This document shows, one piece after another, positions 1-12,000 of a stretch of 12,760 nucleotides of DNA (the first letter of the stretch is position 1; every line of letters starts with the position of its first letter). The translations under genes and the position numbers were made by a program. The notes beneath the pieces were generated by a model, which searched no databases, was not told where the DNA came from, and was given only the letters and a program-made list of their open reading frames with translations. Source of the stretch: Pyramidobacter sp. (GTDB lineage Bacteria > Synergistota > Synergistia > Synergistales > Dethiosulfovibrionaceae); contig JAEEUD010000020.1 in assembly GCA_016286835.1 (NCBI GenBank), positions 1 to 12,760 on the forward strand. Direction: 5' to 3'.

Positions 1-3000
1 ATCGTGGCCTCCGGAGCGGCGACGATGTCCTTCGTCGTGATCGTCACTCCCGCATCGGCGACGGTCGATCTGAGCTGGCCGCTCAATTCGACGTCCGCAT
101 TTGGCGCGTTGATCGTAATTGCGCCGGCGTTCTCGGCCGTCTTGACGGCGACATCGATCGGGTTGTCGGCTTTCAGGCTGACAAGGGTCGTCGTCTGCTT
201 GCCGACAGACCTGATGCGTTCACGCGTGATCGTGCCGCTGAAATGCGTCCAGTTATTGTAATGGACGTCGTAATTCCAGTCCGACCATTTAGATTCGCTG
301 GTCGTCTCGTTGTTAGCGAAATACCACGCTGCATATTCAGGATAACCAGACTGATACGTGCAGTTTACCGAGTTCATCAGATCAGCCAGCAATCCGACGG
401 TCGCTCCCTCTTTCAGGTCAACTTTGACATCATCGGAACTGGTAGCGTCGCTGTGATCTGCATTACCATCCCAGTCGTCCTGCCACCAGTTGAATTTCTG
501 TGTCTGAGTTTCCTTTTCCGTCCGTTTGTCCTGCCCGCCAGCGCTCATGTTGTAGCGCACGCCCCTCTGCGGGGAATAAATGCCTGTCTCAGTTCCGCCG
601 GTCTCATACGTCGTTGTCACGACTGTCGTCTCATAGATGTCGCCGCTGACGTCGGCCTGCTGCTTTTTGACGCTGCAACCGTTCTCGTCGAGCACGTTCT
701 GGATGTCGTTGATGACGATCCGTCCCACGCGCTCACCCGTGTCGATCTCGCCCAGGCGGATCGTCTGCTCCAGCTCGCTTTCGATCACGATCTCGGCCGC
801 TCCGGCATAGGCGATGATCCTGCCTTTATGAGCGGCGAGCTCTTCGGCGCTGGGCAAATCCAGAGAGTGATTCCTGCGAATCATCTCATACTGTTCGAGA
901 TCCTCGTTCGTCAGACTGTCCCAGTAATTCGTGTTGATGACGCGCCCGGAGAGGAACACTGTTCCGCCCGCGCCAACCATGTCGTCCACGACGATCTTCC
1001 CCGTGGACGGGTTGTACCACGCGGCGGGATTGCAGACATACGCGCCGCGGTCCGCATCCCACGCGATATCCTCGGAAACGAGCACATAAGCGGCAAGCTG
1101 CGACGGATCGTCAGGCAGAGCCGTGCCGTCCCACTGTTGTTTGAGCTGTTCGATCTTCGTCGTCAGCCCCGCGTCGAGCGACACGTCATACGTGCCGAAT
1201 CCGCTCTGGATCGTGCCGTTGACGTTGATCACTCCCGCAGTGATGTAGATACCGCCGCCTGAAACGATGTGATTCGGGGAATTCAGTTCAAAGTTCGCCA
1301 GCAGATCAGCCAGATTCTCCCCATTCTCCGAGCATATCGAGCCCTGCACGATATTAATATAACTCTGCTCAGCTGCAGTCTTAGTGTACTCTTTGATTTC
1401 TTCTGCAAAAGTGACTTCCGGCACGCCGTCGATGTTCAGGATGCCCTCGCTCGTGATCGTGATCGAACCGCGCGGCGCTTCCAGTTTAATGCCCTTGCCG
1501 GCGATGATGTCGGCGCTGACGCTACGGATCGATCCTACGGCGGTGGACAGCGTCACCGTCCCAGGATAGTTGCGGATGTCCGCTCTGTTTTCGATGTCGG
1601 ACACAACGGCAAATTTCGCAGTTCCAGACTGAGAATTATCGCTCGCGTCGACCGAAACCGCGACAAAAGGCGTGCTCCATGTGTTCTTCACGGAGATAGC
1701 CGCCACCTTGCCGCTTTTGGCGTCGGCGATCACCGCGCCGGCAAAGCCGTCGGTTCCTTTGACGCGGGACTTCATGTCGGATGCGTCTTTGACGCTGTAC
1801 GTGTTGACGATCACTTCGCCGCCGGGAGCGAGGATGCTCATCCCGTCCAGTCTGACGGAGAGGTTGCTGGCGTTGCTGACGGTGATCTCGGGCGCGCCGT
1901 TGGCTGCGAGCGTACCGCTGCCGGTCAGCTTTGTCGTCTTGACGGTGATGTTGCCGCCCGAGACGGTCACGGGATCGATCTCGATAAAGGGAACGGCCAG
2001 GAGCGCCGAACGACCGCTGCTCTCGCTCCTGTTGGGAGGCAGTCCATAGCCGGCGAGCGTCGCTACGACCATCTGCCTTTCCGCGACAAAGGCCAGGTAT
2101 GCGGCCGAAGTACGGTCGCCCGTGTAATCTTCGATCAGCTCATCCAGCACCGCCAATCTGTCGTACAGATAGGTCGAATAATTGTCGATCTGTCCCAGCT
2201 TCCATGTTCCGCTGCCTTCTGTGATATCGATCGAAGGCACGTTATTGATGCCGTTGAGGCTGAACGCGTAATCGTGTTCGGCGCTCGTGCCCTGCTCATA
2301 CCCGATGATGTCGCCCGAAGCGTCCAGAATGGCTTTGACGTACAACCTGCCGTCCGCGTCGTATGAGATCGGCCGGTAATCACCAGAGCCGACCTCTTCC
2401 AGCAGCGCGAAACCCTGGCTGATGTCCATGACGAACTTGTTTTTCACGCCGGCGGTGACGGAACCGTTCACGGCAATCGAGTTGTTCTCGTTCAGGCCGC
2501 TGATCGTATCGCCGAGCGCCGTGCTGGAGACTGAGCCCGTCTTCTTGGAGCTGGTCCAGGCGTAGCGCTCGGTCGATTCGATCTTGATGATATCGCCGGT
2601 CTGAGCGACAAGATTGGTATGGCGCGTCGAGTCTGCAGAACCGTCGATCGTGACGGTGTTGTTCTGGTTGATCGTGCGCTCCATACTGGCGCTCGCGCCG
2701 GTGATCGGACCATGAGCGTAGGCATGAGATATCGCTTTGAGATCGAGCGTATTCTCATCACCGGCGACGTTCTGGCCGGACCAAAGGTTCACGTCACGGC
2801 CCGCATTGAGACTGCCGGACACCTTGACGGCGTTCGTTCGGTCCAACGTGATCTTCAACTTGCTCGTCGCGCCGCCGATAACGCCGCCCTGCATGTCGCC
2901 GAGAGCCGTCAGTTGGAGCGCTGCATCGTCCCACGCCGCGAGCGTGATGTCGCTTTCGTCGCCGTGCGTCATCAGATTCGCGCCGCTTTCGATCGTGATC

Positions 3001-6000
3001 GAGTCGTTCCAGGTCGCCCTGAAGTCGTTGAGCGCGTCCGAACCGGCCGCCGCGCCGCCGGAAACGATGCGGGCGTATTCATTCACGTCGCTGCTGGCAT
3101 GGGTCGTCATCGCCATGGCGCCGGCGCTTTCAAGCGCGGAGTTTTTGCCCACGTTCACTGAAGCTGTCTGATTGATTTTCGCATAGTTCTTCGTGCCGTT
3201 GCCGACGACTGCGCCGTAGGTGTTGCCCGAGGAGGTGTAATCGTTGTCGGGGTTGTCTTTGAGGACGTTTGAGGCATCAAGCGTCATCGCGCCGCCGGAA
3301 CGCAGCACGGAATTTTTGGCCGCGCTAACGCTCGCCTTCCCCGTGAGGAGCAGGTCGTGCTGGGTGCCATTTCCGGCGACTGCGCCTCCGATGACGGCGT
3401 CGGACCAGTCTTTTGTCTTCGCTCTCTGAGAGGCTGTCAGCTTCATATCGGCGCTCGTCTTCCAGCTGCCGCCGATGCTGACCGTCGCTTCATTATCGAT
3501 GCTTGTATATGCCCAAGCCGCCTTCGCGCCGCCCGACGAAGACGAAGCGTCGTCGAAATAGGCTGCTCCGCCGCCGTCGCCGTTGGCTTTCGCCTGCGAG
3601 TCGGAAGCGCTTTCCGCCTTCACTTCGAGCGAGGCGAGCAACTGTTCGGAGCCGTTCGTCATGTTCACGAAGGACTTGCCGAAGTTGTGCGCCTTCGCGG
3701 CGTTGTTCATCGAAGCGATCGTCACGCCAGCGCGGATCGTTTCCATGTCGGCGGATACCTCCGCGTTGTTCAGCGCGTGAAGCGCGAGCGCCGACAGGGG
3801 ATCCGCGTCGAACGAGCCGCCCCGCATGTCGATCGTCGCCGTGGTGTCGTTGGTCACTTCAGCGCGGCTGTACTGGTAATCGACGCCAAGGATCGTGCCG
3901 CCGTAGCTGTGCACGCTGGCAAAGAGCCGCAAAGGATCGCCGGCGCCGCCGACGAACGACTCGACTGAGATCTCTGGCGCGTTGTATGCGTTTTTCGCGC
4001 CGAGCGTCACGGCGCTGCCACCGTCAAGAACGGCCTCGGCCAGCGGCACGCCAACAGAGGCAAAGACAGAGCCGCCGTCCTGATACACGCGCGAGTGGAC
4101 GTCAGGGTTCAGCTCGGAATGGACAGCGAACTTCTTCGCAATGATAACTGTTTTGTCGGCGCTTCCGGCAACAACGGCGACATCCGTGCTCTCGCTCGCT
4201 TTCGCGTCCGCGCCGAGTCCGGACACCCCGCCGATGTAGCCGAACACTTCCTGCGCATACGTTTCGCCCGTTCGTCTGGCGTCAAGCGTCACCGTCCCAT
4301 TGGCAGACCGCAGTTCCCCACCGTCAACGGTAACGCGGACGTCGTCGTCGGTGATCGTGCGGGCGACGATGCCCCCGACCGGCACGCCTGCCAGCGTGCC
4401 TCCCGCGCCGTAACTTTCGTTTACCGCCGCGTCGAGTGCGCTGAGCGACACAGCCTGCGCACCGGAAAGATCGCTGCTTTTCGCGGTGATCGTGGCGGCA
4501 CCTTTCGCGGTCAAGCGCCCATAAGCGGCAAACGCCACGCCGACACCGCCGATGCCCTGGATCACGTGCTGATCGTTATGTCCGTTGAGGGTCGAACTGA
4601 CGTTCAGCGTTCCGCCGGCGTTAAGTTTCGACTGGTCGATGACCACACCGGCCTGCTTGCGCACGGACATGAAGCCGAGATTGACCGCGCCCGCCCCCAC
4701 GCCGCCGGTGAAACCACCCTGATAGCTGATGATATCGGTGCTTTCGACGCCCGCGATAGAGATATTGCCGCTGGCGTCAAGCAGAGACGTTTCGCCGACA
4801 GAGACATGCAGCGTACTGCCTTCGCTCTGGCGAATGTCTGCGTCGTTGCTGCGCGCGTCCTTGACGAGCTGTGCCTCTTTGGCGGAGAGCACACCGGTGC
4901 TGACGCTGCCCGCTTCGCCGTTGACGAATTTTTGAGCTTTCTCGAGCGCCGCAGCTTTGTCAGCCGAGGCGCCGGCCAGCTGATCGTCATAATCAGGGTC
5001 GCTGAACGGCTCGTCCTCGCCTACGTTGATCGCCTGCACGTAGATCAGCCCCGCGCCGACGCCGCCGGAAGCTCCCCAGGCATGCGCCCGCAGTTTATAG
5101 TCCTCATCGGCGCTGATCGTGATGTTTTCAGCGTAGACGTGCGAATTGCTCACGTTCACGCCCACATCGCTGTACAGATCATCGACGTTGACAAGAATGC
5201 TGCCCGCGCCAACGCCGCCGGAAGCCGTCGCAGCCACAGTGAGCAGGTCGGCAGTATTGTGCGCGCCGATGTCCACGCTGCCGGCCCGCTGAGACGAGGC
5301 GCCGAGATCGGAATCCAGCAGCGAGGCGTCGATCTTGGCCGAGCCGTAATTGACGCCCACGCCGATCGTGCCAGCGCCGATGCCGCCCGAAGCGGTGACA
5401 GTAACGTTGTAGCCTTTGACGCGGTTGCGCGCGTCGATGACGACGTTGCCGCCAGTCACGTCGAGGCTGGCCTCCCGCACCTGAGCGGCCGTCTGGCTTT
5501 TATCGACGCCGACAGAGACCATCAGCGCGCCCGCGCCTTCTCCGCCGGAACCGGCGATGTCGATCTGCCCCACGCGCGTGAAATGATCGGCCGTCGTGCC
5601 CAAAGCGCCCACCGTGCCCGTGACGCTGTCGATCACGGCGGTGGTCGTGCCGCGCTGCACATCGACCTCGACGACGCCGGCTCCGGCGCCCATACCGCCC
5701 GCGCCGGCGATAGCGAACGTGGTCAGCGACTGTTTGCTCACCGCGCCGGCAGCTGCCGTGCCGGAAGCGTTCAGCGCGTGTTTCACGTCGAGAGACGAGC
5801 TCTTGATCGACGCGTCCACATCTCGCATCGCCGACCTCACGTCGACGATTCCGGCTCCGGCGCCCTGACCTCCGGCGCCGGTGATGAATACGCCGGAGAC
5901 GTTGCTGAAGTCAGACGCGTGCACGCTGACGGCGGAAGAACTCGACAGATCGCTGTCAAGCACTTGCGCCGTTGTTGATCCCGTCAGCACGTCCACGTTG

Positions 6001-9000
6001 ATCGAACCGGCTCCGGCGCCGCCCCCCGAACCCGCGCCGACGAGCGCGGCGTTCGTGAGCGTGTGCGTCGACGAGGCGTCCACGACAAGGCCCTTATACG
6101 CATTCGCGGTACGCTGTGTGCGCAGCGTCTTGCTGTCGAACAGTCCCTGGAACGCGTTGTCATACACTGCGGAGCTGCTGGGCAAGGAGCTGACATACGA
6201 GTCGGATGTCTGGTTGTCTTTCTCCGTGTCCGGAAGATACTCCGCCATTTTAGAGTTATCGACGTCGCCGTCGTCGATGTCATCAGACACGCTGACGGTC
6301 CCCGAGCCTTTCACACTAAGCGCGGCATTTTTGAGGAGCGTGCCCGTCACGTCGTTCAGATAATTGACTTCGATCAGTCCCGCTCCTGCGACGTTCCCCG
6401 CGCCTGCCCCCTGTCCGGCATAATTGCGGATCTCGGCGTCGCTCATCGCAAGCACGGCAAGCGAATCGGCGGCAGTAATGGTGACGCCTTCGATCGTGAC
6501 GCCGGTCGTCGGAGAGACCGAATTGACGAGCACCATGCCCTGCCCCGCGCCCTTGGCAGCACCGGCAAAACCAAACTCAACGTTGAGGAGCTGCGTGTTG
6601 GAAGATGCCAGCGAATAAAGACCGCCAAGGTCAAGCTCTTTGTTCCTGCCGCTGATGCCGACTAGGTTTTCGTCACCAATGCGGTTGACGACGATCGCGC
6701 CGCCTCCCGCACCGCTCTGGCTTGCTTCGATCTCGACGCCAATGTTCGTCAGCAAGGAGTTTTTCTTACCCGTCACTGAAACGGCCGTCTGTTCCCCGCT
6801 CACGCTCGTTCCCGTAATTTCGGCAAGGTCGCGGCGATGCAGCAGATTGACAGTGACCGCGCCGCTTGCCGAAAACTTGCTGCCGTAGCCGCCGCCCAGG
6901 GCGATCGAGAAGATATCCGCGTCGTCGCTGGTGGACACGTTCAGCCGGCCGGCCTGGTCGGCCATCACTACATCGCTGCTGTTGAGCGCCGCGTGGAGCG
7001 TGTGCGCCTGATCTTCAGAGCTGACGACGCCGATCTGTGTCACGGTAAGCGCCCCTGCGACAGCACCGCTCTCAGTGCTGACCGTGACCGCCCCGGCCAG
7101 GGTCTTCGCCGAGGATTTTTCCTGAGCTGTGATGTCGAGGTCCTTCAGCCCGGTGATCGTCAGACCGTCAAAGATGGACGAGGTCTCGCCGGTGATGCGG
7201 TGCAGCGAGGCAGTACCACCGCCTGCGCCGCCCTGCGTGGAAATGGGCACGGCCAGCACCGCCAACCAGCTGTTGGCGCTGTTTTCAGCGTTCGCGGACA
7301 ATGAGCCGCCCGTGCCGGACAGCGTTTTGTTCGCGCCGCCGCTCACAGACAGCACGGCGTCATTGGTGATGTGCGCATAGCCAAGCGCGACGCCTGCAGC
7401 CAGTTTGTCGAAAGCCACGCCAACAGCACCGGCGACGCCCACCGACAGCGCCCTATTCTGGGCGGTCAGAGAGCTTGGATTCGTTCCCGTGATCGTGATG
7501 TTTGAGTTTTTGACGGTCGTGCCCGCCCTGTTGACGATTGAGTTCCAGACGACGGAACCGTCCACGGCCCAGCCGTTTCCGCCCACAGCTGCGCCGGCGG
7601 CGACAGAAACAAGCGCGACACCGTTCTCGCTGTTCACGTTCAAAGCATCTGCTTTGACAGAACTGTTTTCGATCTGCACATCCATCGAGCTGCGCAGGTT
7701 GTTGACGACGATCGCCGTTCCTGCGGCTTTGCCCTGCGACGTACCAGAACCGGTCAGCGCGCCGGTAACGACCGTCATGCCGGTATGACCGCTGAGAACG
7801 CCGTCTACAGTGGTCGTAGTGTCGTCGGAAGCGGCTCCCTGAGTGTATTTCTTGTAATGATCCTTCGTTTCCAGTTCCGCGCCGCTGTAATAGCTGTCAG
7901 CGCTGATGACCTGGTCGATCGAAGCACCGGCGCGCTTGACGGCAAGGTCGAAACTCGTGCTGGCTTTGTGCTGTTTGACGCACGCGCCAATGTCGGCCCC
8001 GTCGCCGGCGGCGATATGGACGCTGCCGGACGCGGTGAGATCGCTGCTGAGGATTTTCGCAGCCGCCCTGTTGATCAGCGTATCGACAACAAGCGCGCCG
8101 CTGTACGACCACGCGCTGTCCGAATCGCCGACGCCGGCCGCGACGGTGAGACCGGCGACGACCTGTGTGACGCCCAGATAGCTGTCCACGCTGACGGCCC
8201 CGAGGGTATCCATCGTGCTGTCAGCGATGCTCGAACCGATGTCGTTTTTGATCACAGCCACCTGAATGCCCGCACCGACTGCAGCTTTTGCTTTGCCGAC
8301 AGCAAGATCGATCGCGCCCGTTATCTGCGTGTCCTTCGCGTAGGACAGCACGTCCAGATCGGTCGAAACAGGAACGATCCCCACGTCCGCGCTCGTCGTC
8401 ACGCCGAATACGGAACTTTTCGCGCTGTTGTTCAGCGTGTTGGCAGAGACGTTAGCGGCAATGCCCGCGCCTTTTTCGCCGTCGCCGCCGGTCACGGCCA
8501 GACCGAGCGAGCCGACCACGCTGCGGCCGCTGCTACCGGCCGAAAGCGAGATCACGTCTCGGGATGCGCCCGCGGCGTTCAGCGCAACGACCGTAGAGTT
8601 GCCAAGATCGGCCGAGACAACGCTCTTGCCGCTGTTGACGGCCAGAGAACCGCCGACGCCGACCGTGGACACGTTCTCGTTGCTGTGATCGGACAGGGCG
8701 ATCGCCGCACCGCCCGAAAAAGCAGCCTGCCATTTATCAGCCTGCGCGTCAATAGCGATAACGCGATTTTTCCCGCTGTCAGAATAACTTTTGATCGTCA
8801 GGGGCGTACCGCTCTTGCCTTCGAGCCCCGCATGAGCGATGTAATCGGCAAAATTCCAGGCCACCGATCCAGCCATCGCGAGGTTGAGGTCGTTCTGCTC
8901 ATGGCCGCCGGGGTTGTCGTCGGCGTCGTCGAGAATGTCTTCGTCCTCGTCGTTGATGATGCCGCCCGCATCCTCCCCCACATCTGGATCGACCTGATTC

Positions 9001-12000
9001 GCACCGCCGCTCACGACATCGTTGAGTTCGATCGTTTCGGGCTCTTCCGGGTCGCCGCCCGCGCCGATGTTCATGATCTTGTCACCGAGCCAGCCGCCGA
9101 TGTCCTTTGTTTTGCCTTTGATCTTGTCGCCAAGGCCGACGGTATACTTATACCAATTCGCTTCCTTGTAACCGCCCTGCTGATCAGGCTCATTTTCCCA
9201 CGCCATGCCGCCGGCAAGCGCGACCGTGTTGACGATGCTGTTCCCGAACGCACCCACGTTGAGCGCGTCGGCGGCAATGTACGCCCCGCTGTCCGGTGCG
9301 GTGTCATCGCTGAAAACGGCATCGAAATCGGCCACGCGCGCGACGTTCTCATATGTCAGAGCGTCAATGGCGGCGGCGATGCCGAATGCCTTGTCGTCGG
9401 CGGTCTGGATGGCGACGGCCGCGTTGGTGGCGTAGTTTTCGGCCTCGGAGCTGATATCGACCGACATGCCTGACAGCGTCGCCTCGTCGTCGATCCGTAC
9501 ACGGCCGGAGACGGACGCGGCAAGCACGTTGAGCTGCCCCTGGAAACCCCACTTGCCTGACTTGGCAGCGGAGAGGTTAGCGACGAGCTGCATCGAGCCG
9601 TTTTCAGTGGCAAGGGTCAGATTTCTTCCGCTTTCAAGCGTGGCGCCCTTGTGGACGTTCACGTCGTTCTGTGTCGCAAACTCGCTGACCAGCACGGAGC
9701 CCCCGACGCCGTTGCCAGCGTTATTGGATTTGATCAGTCCTAGAATTCCAGCATTCCAGCCGCCGATCACGGCGATCTCGCTCGCGGTGATCCCGCGTAC
9801 GGACAGGTCGCCGGAAGCGGCAAGATGCGTGCCTTTGGCGATATTGACGGCGTTTGTCACGTTCCAGTTGGGCCACACAAAGCTGCCGCCGCCGCTGACG
9901 GTTTTGTCCTCCTGATTCGCCGTGACGGCATACGTCTTCGCGAAGACATTGGCATAGGACGAGAAATCAGCGAACAGCAGCGCGTCGGTAATCAGCGAGA
10001 TGCCGGGACTGATCAGGCCGAGATAGTCGAAGGCGCCGCCAATGAACAGGCCGATGGCTTTTGAGTAGTTGATGAAGCCCTGCCAGTTGGAAAGGTCGGC
10101 GTCGTGATAGAGATCGTCTTTCAGGTACGAGTTGGCCTGCTCCCAAATCTTGAGCGATTCCTCGCCCGTCGCGTAGGATTTCAGCTCCTGCCAGTCGTTT
10201 GACAGAGTGCGGATGATCCGCCCCACGCGGTTCCACTCCACGCGCGCAGAGGATTCGATGTCGATCGAGCCGCCGGCAAGAAGCTCCGCTCCCGCGCCGA
10301 TATCGACCGACGACCGCAAGTCCGCCTTGTCGTAATTGATCGCGAAGGCGAACGAACTGCTCACGTCCTTTGACGTGAAGGGACTGCCGCCGACCATCGA
10401 CTGCGAAAGCCACTGGTGGTCGCCGACGAGCGCGTCGGACGAGATCGCAATGTCTTTCGGCGTCACGATCGACACATCGGGCGAGATCGTGACCGAAGCT
10501 TTCTGCGTGGGCGCAGCATCATCGACAAAGTCGATTCCCGTGTAGAGCACGGTAATGCCCCATTTGGTCCTGACGTCGCCCTCTTTCGCGCCGTTGCCGT
10601 AACGCAGCCCTTCGGGGAGCTTGATCTTATCGGCAAGGCGCGTGTAGACGGCTTTCAGCGCGGGCATCTTGAGGTTGGACTTGACCTCTTCGGAGAACAG
10701 TTTTTCCGTGCTGGAACGGATGAGGGACTGCGCGGTCCACGTGTCGGTATCGTTCGACGCCGCGAGCGTGACTGAGCCGCCCGCGGAGAGGTTCGCGCCG
10801 ATGTTCGTCTCCGCGCCTGTGCTCACGAGCGTGGCGTTGAGCGCCAGACCGCCCGGTCCCTTCGCGGTAAGCGCAGAAGCGTTCGTGTTGATGCTGTTAT
10901 TGACGTTCGAGACGATCGAGAGCGCGCCTCCCGAGTTGATCTTCGCGCCCTCAGCGATCGTCACGGAGGCGTTGTTGTCAAGGTCGGCCCAGAGGAACGC
11001 GATCGTGTAGGGCGAATCGCCGTCGAAATTGGAGATATGCGCGTTCGCGTTCAAAGCAGCGCTGAGCGTTGATTTGGCGTCGATCGTCATCTTGCCGCCA
11101 GATTCGAGATCGCCGCTCACGGTGACGGAAGCAAGTCCGCGCTGCTTGCTGGCCACGACGCCGGCGGCGGGGATCTTGTTGGACCAGTTCCATTTGACGA
11201 GCTCCAAAAAACCGAGCGATGTTCCGGCTTTCGCGCCGACATAGCTTTCGGCGTGCAGCGCCAAGTCTTTCGCAGCTTGCAGCGTCGCGCCGGATTCGAC
11301 GGAAATGTCGGCCATCGCTTTCAGGTCGGTATACGAGCCGTCGATCTCGACGCCGCTAAGGTCATCAAACAGTTCCTTGCCGATATTGGAAAAGTATTGA
11401 CCGGTGAACGAATCCTCGCGGTAGTTCCACGCGTCGGCTGAGACAGCCACGTTCTGACCGGCCTTCACGCTGCTGCCGCTTTTAGCGGCCACCTTAGCCG
11501 TGGCGGCCGCGTTGAAATCGGTATTTCCTGTAAAGGGGACCGTTTTCTTGTCTCCCGACTCCGTGTCGGCCTTCTGGTCAAGCGCAGGGTCATATGCGGG
11601 CGCGCCGGAGGAACGGGCGCGCATGAAAACAGAACCGTAGGCATTGATATCGCCGGAGTGTACGATCTTTGCTTCTTTGCCGCCGACGGCAATGGAGTCG
11701 AGACGCACGTCTCCGGACTCAGTACGCGTCAGCTTGAGCGAGTCCACGTTCACGTCGATGCCGGAACCGGAGATGTCGCTCACGTTGACGAGCGAGCTGA
11801 AATCCAGGCTCGCTGTATTCAGCTTCGATCCTTTTGCCGTTTCGATCTGCGCCGCTTTCAGCGTGATGCCGTCGGGCGCGGTGACTTTTCCTTTGACGAC
11901 GATCGAGCCTTCGGGATTGAGCGCGACGTAGCCCGCTTCCATGCGTTTGAACTCCGTCAGCGCCCACGGACTGTTGTTGCCGGCGATCGTTTTGTACGTC

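Larger units (their letters stand above)
4683..6722 (-). repeat. Gly-rich GGxGAG repeat array, about residues 1917-2596
   Basis: A recurring phrase is two to four small residues, Gly-Gly-x-Gly-Ala-Gly, then a short beta strand. Copies: GAGGGAIVVN (about 1920), GAGSGGGAGAGSINVDV (about 2145), GAGGQGAGAGIVDV (about 2198), GGMGAGAGVVEVDV (about 2258), GSGGEGAGALMVSVGV (about 2307), ASGGIGAGTIGVGV (about 2360), ASGGVGAGSILVNV (about 2415), ASGGVGAGLIYV (about 2467) and GGVGAGAV (about 2589). Many are 40-60 residues apart and are followed by Asn/Asp-Ser-x-Leu-type strands. Each probably packs a Gly-rich turn on the same face of the beta-helix. Two inserts interrupt the array (residues 2057-2096 and 2484-2550). 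Confidence 0.7.

Noticed and set aside
4604..4990. Minus-strand open frames in other registers (also 2492-2761, 9967-10413, 2135-2383)
   Set aside because: They overlap the adhesin on the same strand in a shifted frame and have Arg/Ser-rich low-complexity translations and no ribosome binding sites, so they are shadows.
4095..5978. Long plus-strand open frame of 627 codons, and similar ones at 7785-9473, 11658-12491, 1269-2366 and 243-1262
   Set aside because: All lie antisense and codon-aligned to the adhesin frame. They stay open because the adhesin seldom uses TTA, CTA or TCA codons. Their translations are Arg/Asp/His-rich without recognisable domains.
8883..9062. RTX calcium-binding repeats
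   Set aside because: The segment is acidic, but the GGxGxDxxx nonapeptide pattern is absent here. The glycine-rich array at residues 1917-2596 lacks the aspartates.
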